A stretch of 40,091 bases of DNA, taken from Azoarcus_F sp048158365. Lineage in GTDB: Bacteria; Pseudomonadota; Gammaproteobacteria; Burkholderiales; Rhodocyclaceae. The stretch's first letter is position 1, and each line of letters begins with the position of its first letter. Of the stretch, positions 24,907 through 31,518 are shown piece by piece. Made by a program: the position numbers and the translations under genes. The notes beneath the pieces are model-generated. The model saw only the letters and a program-made list of their open reading frames with translations. It searched no databases and was not told where the DNA came from. The stretch lies in the NCBI GenBank assembly GCA_048158365.1, contig JBLLNL010000016.1; one strand, given 5' to 3'.

Positions 24907-25872
24907 TCAATACTCGAGCAGCACCGCACCCCAGGTGAAACCACCGCCCACGCCTTCGAGCAACAATCTGTGTCCCCGCTGGATGCGGCCATCGCGCACC
25001 GCCAGGTCGAGCGCAAGCGGCACCGACGCGGCCGATGTGTTGCCATGATCGGCCACCGTCGCGATGACCCTGTCGCCCGAAATTCCAAGACGTTTGGCGG
25101 TCGCCTGCATGATCCGGATGTTGGCCTGGTGCGGAATCAGCCAGTCGAGCCGGTCGATATCCAGTTCGGCCGCCGCGAGCACCTCGTTGGCCACCTCCGC
25201 GAGCACGCGCACCGCGAACTTGAATACCGCCTGGCCATCCATGCGCAGAAAGGGATCACCGATCACCTGACCTGCGGCGACGCTGCCGGGCACGCACAGG
25301 ATCGGGTGGTGGCTTCCGTCCGCATGCAGCGCACTCGACACGATGCCGGGGGCGTCCGCGGCCTCGAGCACGACCGCACCCGCGCCGTCACCGAAGAGAA
25401 CGCAGGTCGAGCGATCAGACCAGTCGAGGATGCGCGAGAACACCTCTGCGCCCACCACCAGCGCCCGCTTGTGGCTACCCGACAGAATGAATTTCTCGGC
25501 CACCGTCAGCGCATAGACGAATCCGCTGCATACCGCCTGAAGGTCGAAGGCCGCGCATCCATTGGCGATGCCGAGTTTGGACTGCAACAGGGTCGCGGTG
25601 CTGGGAAAGATGCAATCGGGCGTGGAGGTCGCGACGATGATCAGATCGATGTCGCCCGGTTCGATGCCGGCCGCCTCGATCGCATTCAGACTCGCGATGC
25701 ACGCCAGATCACTGGTGGTCATGCCGGCCGGCGCCAGATACCGGCTGCGGATGCCGGTGCGGTCGGCGATCCACGAGTCGGAGGTCTCGATGCCGCGTGC
25801 GACCAGATCGTCATTGCTGACGGGCTCTCCGGGCAGGCAACTACCGGTGCCCGCAATTCTGGCAAATGTCAT
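24907..25872 (-). CDS. fabH: Beta-ketoacyl-ACP synthase III
   Basis: FabH condenses acetyl-CoA with malonyl-ACP to start fatty-acid synthesis. The 321-aa protein has the catalytic Cys115 in DLQAVCSGFVYAL, His in PHQANIRIMQ and Asn in GNTSAASVP, with GDGAGAVVLE between them. The ATG overlaps the plsX stop as ATGA, so the two are probably translated together. Confidence 0.97.
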   Translation of the reverse strand: MTFARIAGTGSCLPGEPVSNDDLVARGIETSDSWIADRTGIRSRYLAPAGMTTSDLACIASLNAIEAAGIEPGDIDLIIVATSTPDCIFPSTATLLQSKLGIANGCAAFDLQAVCSGFVYALTVAEKFILSGSHKRALVVGAEVFSRILDWSDRSTCVLFGDGAGAVVLEAADAPGIVSSALHADGSHHPILCVPGSVAAGQVIGDPFLRMDGQAVFKFAVRVLAEVANEVLAAAELDIDRLDWLIPHQANIRIMQATAKRLGISGDRVIATVADHGNTSAASVPLALDLAVRDGRIQRGHRLLLEGVGGGFTWGAVLLEY

Positions 25873-26885
25873 GTGTCCATCCCCTCCATTGCCGCCATTC
25901 TCTCGGAAATCCGTTCCACGAGCCGATTGGAGGCTGCCTCGGCCGCACGATAGATCGCCTGCTCGAAGGAGAAGGCATCGGCCGATCCGTGGCTCTTTAC
26001 GACGACCCCGCGCAGGCCGACCAGTGCCGCGCCATTGTAACGACGATGATCGACCCGACTCTTGAATCGATTGAGCACCGGCAGCGCGACCAGCGCCATC
26101 AGCTTCGTGAGCGGACCTCTTCCGAACTCCTCGCGCAGAATGCTCGCGAGCATCTGCGCCAGACCCTCGGAGGTTTTCAGCGCGACATTGCCGACGAAGC
26201 CGTCACACACCACAACATCGGTCGTGCCCTTGAAGATGTCGTCCCCTTCCACGTTTCCATGGAAGTTCAGACCGCTGCGCCTGAGCAGTTCACCGGCCTG
26301 CTTGACGATGTCGTTACCCTTGATCGCCTCTTCGCCGATGTTGAGCAGACCGACGGTAGGCCGTTCGACATGATTGACCGCGGCCGACAGCATCGCTCCC
26401 ATGACGGCGAACTGGAGCAGGTGCTCCGCGCTGCAATCCACGTTGGCACCGAGGTCGAGCACGTAGCTCTGTCCCTTGCGGGTCGGCATCGCGGACGCGA
26501 TCGCCGGCCGATCGATGCCGGGCAGCGTCTTCAGCACGAAACGCGATATCGCCATCAGCGCGCCGGTATTGCCCGCCGACACGGCCGCCTGCGCGCGCCC
26601 GTCCTTGACCAGATCGATCGCGACCCGCATCGAGGAGTCTTTCTTGTTGCGCATCGCGTTGGCCGGCGCCTCGTCCATGCCCACCACTTCGGAAGCGGGC
26701 TGGATGGTCATTCGGTCCGCCAGACCGTCTCCGGACCGGCCAACCGCTTGCGCAAGCGCGTCATCCCGCCCGACCAGAATGACGCGCGAGCCGGGATGAT
26801 GGCGTAAAAAGGCCTGAGCAGCAGGTACCGTCACGACGGGACCATGATCGCCACCCATGCAGTCGATTGCAACGGTGACATCCAT
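25869..26885 (-). CDS. plsX: Phosphate acyltransferase PlsX
   Basis: PlsX converts acyl-ACP to acyl-phosphate, which PlsY uses to acylate glycerol-3-phosphate and so begin phospholipid synthesis. The 338-aa protein begins MDVTVAIDCMGGDHGP and contains SAGNTGALM and VCDGFVGNVALK, typical of the family. The start at 26885 has GAGAAG upstream. It follows the rpmF terminator and is coupled to fabH, linking phospholipid and fatty-acid synthesis. Confidence 0.96.
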   Translation of the reverse strand: MDVTVAIDCMGGDHGPVVTVPAAQAFLRHHPGSRVILVGRDDALAQAVGRSGDGLADRMTIQPASEVVGMDEAPANAMRNKKDSSMRVAIDLVKDGRAQAAVSAGNTGALMAISRFVLKTLPGIDRPAIASAMPTRKGQSYVLDLGANVDCSAEHLLQFAVMGAMLSAAVNHVERPTVGLLNIGEEAIKGNDIVKQAGELLRRSGLNFHGNVEGDDIFKGTTDVVVCDGFVGNVALKTSEGLAQMLASILREEFGRGPLTKLMALVALPVLNRFKSRVDHRRYNGAALVGLRGVVVKSHGSADAFSFEQAIYRAAEAASNRLVERISERMAAMEGMDT

Positions 26886-26916
26886 CAGCTTCTCATCCTG
26901 ATTGAAACTCGAAAGC

Positions 26917-26952
26917 AAAAAAACGGCGCAGTCACCGAACGTGCTGCGCCGT
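26917..26952 (-). terminator. Rho-independent terminator between rpmF and plsX
   Basis: On the minus strand ACGGCGCAG and CTGCGCCGT form a 9-bp GC-rich stem with a 12-base loop that can pair further (CAC/GTG), followed by seven T residues. It lies 15 bases after the rpmF stop and 31 bases before the plsX start, so it should stop or attenuate transcription from yceD-rpmF into plsX. Confidence 0.88.
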
Positions 26953-26967
26953 GTTCAGGCGAGGGGA

Positions 26968-27147
26968 TTACTCGCCCTTGGTCTTGACGACCTTCTTGCC
27001 GCGATAAAAGCCGTTCGGGCTGATATGGTGACGCAGATGCACCTCGCCCGTAGTCGGCTCGACCGCGAGCGGCGGATTGGTGAGGAAGTCGTGAGCACGG
27101 TGCATGCCGCGCTTTGACGGGGATTTCTTGTTTTGCTGAACGGCCAT
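26968..27147 (-). CDS. rpmF: 50S ribosomal protein L32
   Basis: L32 is a small structural protein of the large ribosomal subunit. The 59-aa product MAVQQNKKSPSKRGMHRAHD is characteristic and has no cysteines, so it is the zinc-free form typical of proteobacteria. I chose ATG 27147 because CAGGAG lies seven bases upstream; the open frame extends further without meaning. It follows yceD by 28 bases. Confidence 0.97.
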   Translation of the reverse strand: MAVQQNKKSPSKRGMHRAHDFLTNPPLAVEPTTGEVHLRHHISPNGFYRGKKVVKTKGE

Positions 27148-27175
27148 CAGGTCACTCCTGTTACTGTTTTGTAGC

Positions 27176-27676
27176 TCATGCCCCGCTGATCTTGCGAAGT
27201 GTCGCGAGCGCAGCAAAAGGCGATTCCTTTTCCGTCCCGCCCTCAGGGCGTGGCGGGTCACAACGTTCATGTCTCGGCGCGATCGGCACGGCCAGCAGCA
27301 CCTCATCCTCGATCAACGCGAACACGTCGAAATCCGGCGTCGCCTCGATCGCATCGAAATCCTCGATCTCCAGTTCTTCGTCCGGAATCGCGGTGCCCGG
27401 CGGAACCAGCTGGAACAGCGATTCCAGATCGAGCGGCCACTCCATCCGGTCGAGACAGCGCTGACACTGCACACCCAGCGTGCCGTTCACCTTGAGTCTG
27501 AAATAGGGCTTGGCGTCCTGCCCGATCTCGCCGACCAACGAATACTCGACCTCTCCCTGGTCGCCGAATAACACATCTGCGAGTCGGACCCGATCCTTCA
27601 GGCCCAGCACGCCCGAGCGTTCCCGCTCTTCGGACGCGAATCTGAAAGGGTCGGAGACGATGCCTGCGCGCGACAT
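27176..27676 (-). CDS. yceD: YceD/DUF177 23S rRNA accumulation protein
   Basis: YceD (DUF177) is linked to 23S rRNA accumulation and is almost always next to rpmF. The 166-aa acidic protein has the family features of a central CxxC (VQCQRCLD), a following region EWPLDL and acidic stretch DEELEIEDFDAIEA, and the C-terminal motif ALIEDEVLLAVPIAPRH. There is no Shine-Dalgarno before ATG 27676, and the best promoter ends only about 10 bases upstream (see promoter entry). Confidence 0.9.
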   Translation of the reverse strand: MSRAGIVSDPFRFASEERERSGVLGLKDRVRLADVLFGDQGEVEYSLVGEIGQDAKPYFRLKVNGTLGVQCQRCLDRMEWPLDLESLFQLVPPGTAIPDEELEIEDFDAIEATPDFDVFALIEDEVLLAVPIAPRHERCDPPRPEGGTEKESPFAALATLRKISGA

Positions 27677-27685
27677 AAGAGGCGG

Positions 27686-27714
27686 ATGATATTATTTCCA
27701 CCCTCTCCTGTCAA
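27686..27714 (-). promoter_or_regulatory. Promoter for yceD-rpmF, near-leaderless
   Basis: On the minus strand TTGACA (27714-27709) and TATCAT (27691-27686) are separated by 17 bases. The expected start point near 27679 leaves only about three bases before the yceD ATG, and no ribosome-binding site is visible there. Confidence 0.65.
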
Positions 27715-27732
27715 AGACGTCGCAATCAGCCG

Positions 27733-28308
27733 ATGAAACTCGTACTCGCCTCCACCTCCGCCTATCGGCGCATGTTGCTCGAGCGCTTCGAGATCCCTTT
27801 CGAGACCGCCCGTCCCGAGACCGACGAATCTCCGCTGCCGGGCGAGGCCCCGGCCGAGACCGCCAACCGGCTTGCAGCAGCCAAGGCGCGCGCCGTCGCC
27901 CATCTTTTCCCCGATGCGCTGATCATCGGCAGCGACCAGGTTGCGCATCTGGGGCCGGAGATCTTCGGCAAGCCGGGCACCGTCGAGCGCGCCGTCGCCC
28001 AACTGCGGCGAATGAGCGGCCAGACCATCGTCTTTCACACCGCACTGGCGGTGCTCAATACGCGCACCGGCGTGCTGCGCGCCGACAGCGTCCCGACCCG
28101 GGTCAGGTTCCGCACGCTCGGCGACGACGAGATCGTGCGCTATGTAGATAAGGAGCGGCCGCTCGATTGCGCCGGCAGCGCCAAGTCCGAGGCGCTCGGG
28201 ATCACGCTGCTCGACGCGCTCAGCGGAGACGACCCGACCGCACTGGTCGGGCTCCCGCTGATCGCACTGGCACGCATGCTGCGCGCAGAAGGCCTGCAGC
28301 TTCCGTGA
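27733..28308 (+). CDS. yceF: Maf/YceF-family nucleotide pyrophosphatase
   Basis: Maf-family pyrophosphatases hydrolyse non-canonical nucleoside triphosphates; the YceF branch prefers 7-methyl-GTP. The 191-aa protein begins KLVLASTSAYRRMLLERF, the Maf phosphate-binding segment with the Arg-Arg typical of YceF rather than the SPRR of YhdE. It has the catalytic Asp in IGSDQVA and SAKSEALGI later. It is divergent from yceD-rpmF, the same arrangement as E. coli yceF. The last bases overlap the next gene as GTGA. Confidence 0.9.
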   Translation: MKLVLASTSAYRRMLLERFEIPFETARPETDESPLPGEAPAETANRLAAAKARAVAHLFPDALIIGSDQVAHLGPEIFGKPGTVERAVAQLRRMSGQTIVFHTALAVLNTRTGVLRADSVPTRVRFRTLGDDEIVRYVDKERPLDCAGSAKSEALGITLLDALSGDDPTALVGLPLIALARMLRAEGLQLP

Positions 28309-29024
28309 AACCGCAGCTCGGTTCGCTGATCCTGGTACCGGTCAGCCTGGGCGAGACGCCCTGGCGAGGCTTCATGCCCGAGCAGGCCCACGCGCGGGTT
28401 ACGGCGATCCGCCACTTCGTCGTCGAGACCGAGAAGACCGCGCGTCAGCAGCTCAAGCGGCTCGAGCATCCGCTGCCGATCCGGGCGCTCGATATCAGGC
28501 CCCTGCCCGAGAATGCCGACGCAGCGGCACTCGACGCGCTGCTGGCCCCACTGCACGACGGCGCGGACGTCGGCCTGATGTCGGACGCGGGCTGCCCGGC
28601 CGTCGCCGACCCGGGTGCGCGTCTGGTCGATCGTGCGCAGCGCGCCGGCCTGCGTGTCGAGCCGCTGGTGGGGCCGTCGTCGATCCTGCTGGCGCTGATG
28701 GCCTCGGGCCTGAACGGTCAGAGCTTCGCCTTCCACGGCTATCTGCCGGTCGGTGACGACGCGCGCAACGGCCGCATCCGCCAGCTCGAACAGGAATCGG
28801 CCCAGCTCGGACGCACGCAGATTTTCATCGAGACGCCCTACCGCAACGAGCGCATGCTCGAAGCGCTGCTCAAATGCTGCAAAGCGGCGACCCGCCTGTG
28901 CATCGCACGCGACATCACGACCCAGGGTGAGTACATCCGCACCCGCACGATCGCGCAGTGGCGCAAAGCCGAGGCCCCCGATCTGTCCCGCCGACCGACG
29001 ATCTTCCTGATCCTGGGGGCTTGA
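28305..29024 (+). CDS. SAM-dependent tetrapyrrole-methylase-family methyltransferase (RsmI-like)
   Basis: This 239-aa protein of the TP_methylase fold resembles RsmI, which 2'-O-methylates C1402 of 16S rRNA. The visible motifs are GADVGLMSDAGCPAVADPGA (about 81-100), the SAM-site region PLVGPSSILLALMASG and FIETPYRN. It is a little shorter than RsmI and lacks its usual N-terminal GTLYVVATPIGN-type segment, having LGSLILVPVSLGE instead, so it may belong to a related subgroup with another target. The GTG start overlaps the yceF stop, which suggests coupling. Confidence 0.8.
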   Translation: MKPQLGSLILVPVSLGETPWRGFMPEQAHARVTAIRHFVVETEKTARQQLKRLEHPLPIRALDIRPLPENADAAALDALLAPLHDGADVGLMSDAGCPAVADPGARLVDRAQRAGLRVEPLVGPSSILLALMASGLNGQSFAFHGYLPVGDDARNGRIRQLEQESAQLGRTQIFIETPYRNERMLEALLKCCKAATRLCIARDITTQGEYIRTRTIAQWRKAEAPDLSRRPTIFLILGA

Positions 29025-29059
29025 TCCGGCCCGACCCGACTGCCCCGGCGCCGAACCCA

Positions 29060-29416
29060 TCAGGCTTCGGACTGCTCCACCACGTAGATCGCAGCATCAC
29101 GTTCGACCACCTCGACCGACTTCAGCGAGGCGCCCTTGCATGGCCCCAATGCGCACCGCCCACTGCGCGGCTCGTAATGCGCGCCGTGCGCCGCGCAGAT
29201 CAGGTAATGGCCGGTCAGGTCGAAGAATTTCCCCGGCAGCCAGTCCAGTTCCACCGCCACATGCGCACAGCGATTCAGAAAGGCCCGCGGCTGCCCGGCA
29301 TAACGGACCACGAACGCGGCGGCCGGCCCGGATGGGGTCGCCAGTTCGAAGCGTACGCCATCGCCGCCTTCGACCAGTGCGTCCGATGCGCAGATCAGGC
29401 GTTGTCGCGCAGCCAC
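29060..29416 (-). CDS. Rieske [2Fe-2S] domain protein
   Basis: This is a small single-domain ferredoxin-like Rieske protein of 118 aa. The cluster ligands are Cys50 and His52 (NRCAHVAVELDW) and Cys74 and His77 (LICAAHGAHYEP). It has no signal peptide or transmembrane segment, so a cytoplasmic electron-transfer role is likely but unassigned. Start GTG 29416 overlaps the HAD gene end by 22 bases. It is third in the rluC-HAD-Rieske unit, an arrangement common in betaproteobacteria. Confidence 0.85.
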   Translation of the reverse strand: MAARQRLICASDALVEGGDGVRFELATPSGPAAAFVVRYAGQPRAFLNRCAHVAVELDWLPGKFFDLTGHYLICAAHGAHYEPRSGRCALGPCKGASLKSVEVVERDAAIYVVEQSEA

Positions 29417-30051
29417 TGGCTCAACCCGGCAGGCGTGTCCACGATGGCTATGGCTTCGGCCGCCTCGAGTTCGGCGCGCGGATGCGCCCCGAACGAAACC
29501 CCCAGCCCTGCGACGCCGGCATTGCGCGCCATGTTCAGGTCATGGGTGGTATCGCCGACCATCAGCACGCGGGTCGGCGCGACCCCCAGTTCGGCCATGA
29601 TCTCCTCGAGCATCGCCGGATGCGGCTTGGAGAAGCATTCGTCGGCGCAGCGGGTGCTGTGGAAGAACGGCCCCAGACCGGTATGAGCGAGCGCACGGTC
29701 CAGCCCCTTGCGGCTCTTGCCGGTCGCCACCGCGAGCATCCTGCCCTGGCCCGCCAGCCACTCGATCACGTCGAAGGCACCGGGAAACAGGCTGAGTTCG
29801 TGGTCGGTGGACAGGAAGTGATGGCGATATCGCTCGACCATGCGCGGATAGTGATGCTCCGGCAGATCCGGCACTGCGTGGGCGAGCGCATCGTGCAAGC
29901 CCAGCCCGATCACGTGACGGGCGCGCGCCTCGGCCGGCACCGGAAGATCCAGGTCATGGCAGGCCGCAACGATCGCCTTGACGATCGCGCCCGCCGAATC
30001 CATCAGCGTGCCATCCCAGTCGAAGACGATCAGATCGAAACGTTCAGCCAT
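29395..30051 (-). CDS. HAD-superfamily IA phosphatase (phosphoglycolate phosphatase-like)
   Basis: This 218-aa HAD hydrolase has motif I FDWDGTLMDS (nucleophile and acid-base Asp), motif II VATGKS, motif III Lys in FSKPHP and motif IV MVGDTTHDLN. The helical cap lies between motifs I and II. Most such enzymes hydrolyse small sugar phosphates; phosphoglycolate is the usual annotation for this subgroup, but the substrate is not determined. The ATG starts within the last eight bases of rluC, and the 3' end overlaps the Rieske gene. Confidence 0.85.
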   Translation of the reverse strand: MAERFDLIVFDWDGTLMDSAGAIVKAIVAACHDLDLPVPAEARARHVIGLGLHDALAHAVPDLPEHHYPRMVERYRHHFLSTDHELSLFPGAFDVIEWLAGQGRMLAVATGKSRKGLDRALAHTGLGPFFHSTRCADECFSKPHPAMLEEIMAELGVAPTRVLMVGDTTHDLNMARNAGVAGLGVSFGAHPRAELEAAEAIAIVDTPAGLSQWLRDNA

Positions 30052-31006
30052 CGGTACCGCCCAGATGATGAAGGAATAGTTGCAGTTCTTCCGGCAGCGG
30101 CGCCGCGAGTTCCAGCCGCTTGCCGGTGACCGGGTGCTCGAAGGCCAGCCGGGCCGCGTGCAGGAACATGCGCCGCAATCCGTCGGATTCGAGCCGCTTG
30201 TTCAGTTCGAAGTCGCCGTACTTGTCGTCACCGCACAGCGGAAAGCCCAGGTGCGCCAGATGCACCCGGATCTGATGCGTGCGGCCGGTCATGAGTTCCA
30301 CGTCGAGCAGGCTGTAGGCCCCCGCCCGCCGCAACAGTCGCACGACGCTGTGCGAGGGCTTGCCGTCCTCGCTCACCCGCACCCGCCGCTCGCCGTCGGC
30401 GGTCAGGTACTTGAACAGCGGCTGCTTCACATGCTGCATCGGGTTGTGCCAGCGGCCCGCCACCAGCGTGATGTAGTGCTTCTCGATGCGGCCCTCGCGC
30501 ATCATGTCATGCAAGGCCTTGAGCGCCGAGCGCTTCTTGGCGACGATGAGCAAGCCCGAGGTCTCGCGATCGATGCGATGCGCCAGCTCCAGCATGCGGG
30601 CATCGGGACGCTGGCTGCGCAGTTGCTCGATGACCCCGAAGCTGATTCCGCTGCCGCCATGCACGGCCTTGCCTGCCGGCTTGTCCAACACCAGCAGATG
30701 CTCGTCCTCGAACACCACCGGCAGGGCCCGCCCGGCCGGCGCCAGGCCCTGCCGATCGGGTTGCGCGATGCGCATCGGCGGAATACGCACCTCGTCACCC
30801 TCGTTCAGGCGATAGGTCGGCGCGATCCGGCCACCGTTCACGCGCACCTCCCCGCTGCGAAGGATGCGATAGACGTGGCTCTTGGGCACGCCCTTGCAGA
30901 TGCGAAGCAGGAAATTGTCTATGCGCTGGCCGGCGGCGCTGTCGTCGATGCGCTCCTTGCGCACCGCCGGGACCGGCGGCATAGAAGGGCTCGCGATGTC
31001 GCTCAT
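30044..31006 (-). CDS. rluC: 23S rRNA pseudouridine synthase RluC
   Basis: RluC converts uridines 955, 2504 and 2580 (E. coli numbering) of 23S rRNA to pseudouridine. The 320-aa protein has an N-terminal S4 RNA-binding domain (RIDNFLLRICKGVPKSHVYR and VNGGRI), then the RluA-family catalytic region with Asp in AHRIDRETSGLLIVAK. Start ATG 31006 (MSDIASP) was chosen; the frame remains open to 31057. It is divergent from rne, as in E. coli, and leads a three-gene unit. Confidence 0.94.
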   Translation of the reverse strand: MSDIASPSMPPVPAVRKERIDDSAAGQRIDNFLLRICKGVPKSHVYRILRSGEVRVNGGRIAPTYRLNEGDEVRIPPMRIAQPDRQGLAPAGRALPVVFEDEHLLVLDKPAGKAVHGGSGISFGVIEQLRSQRPDARMLELAHRIDRETSGLLIVAKKRSALKALHDMMREGRIEKHYITLVAGRWHNPMQHVKQPLFKYLTADGERRVRVSEDGKPSHSVVRLLRRAGAYSLLDVELMTGRTHQIRVHLAHLGFPLCGDDKYGDFELNKRLESDGLRRMFLHAARLAFEHPVTGKRLELAAPLPEELQLFLHHLGGTDG

Positions 31007-31518
31007 GCGAGGCGATCCGGCGCGCACCGACGCACCGACGCCGGGATGCGGATGCAATCCCCGGGGATAATCGCTTTGCTTTGTTGCTTGTTCATGAAAT
31101 ATACTCCGCCTTGGCTGTACCGGTTGCGGCCGACTTCATCCCGTGCGCGATGCGCGAGAAGCGAAGACGGCAATGAGCCCACAAGCGAGCTCCCGGACAT
31201 CCCAATCGTGCCATCGCCGCCGCGAATCCGGTGTCGATGGTAACGCAATCGAGAAACTTCGATCCAATGGATCGGATTACACGCAACACGCACATGCAGG
31301 ATAAAGTGCGCCGGCTTCGTTGCCCGGTGCGACCCGGCAGGAACAGATGCAGGGTCGGATCGGCGGCGCAGGCGGGCACACCGCAAACGACCAGCCGACC
31401 CATCACAGCCCTTCCAATCGGATGAAAGTAGCTTCAACTCACCGCTCCTGAACCCGTAAAGCACGATGGTGCGCGCCGTTCGTCCTGCCCGTGTGAGTCA
31501 TGCGGGAGAACGAAACCA
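31007..31518. other. rluC-rne intergenic region with rne leader
   Basis: This is a 512-bp gene-free gap between divergent rluC and rne. It holds an rne-directed promoter at 31076-31105, so the rne mRNA would have a leader of about 407 bases. The E. coli rne leader is about 361 nt and contains hairpins through which RNase E controls its own mRNA. A 7-bp inverted repeat with a one-base centre lies at 31260-31274. No conserved short gene was recognised, and no specific regulatory structure can be asserted from the sequence alone. Confidence 0.7.
31076..31105 (+). promoter_or_regulatory. Promoter for rne
   Basis: TTGCTT (31076-31081) and TATACT (31100-31105) are separated by 18 bases. Transcription would start near 31112, about 407 bases before the rne start. 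Confidence 0.65.

Noticed and set aside
31260..31274. Inverted repeat CGATCCA-A-TGGATCG in the rne leader, possible operator
   Set aside because: It is a single site with a one-base centre and no known regulator match.
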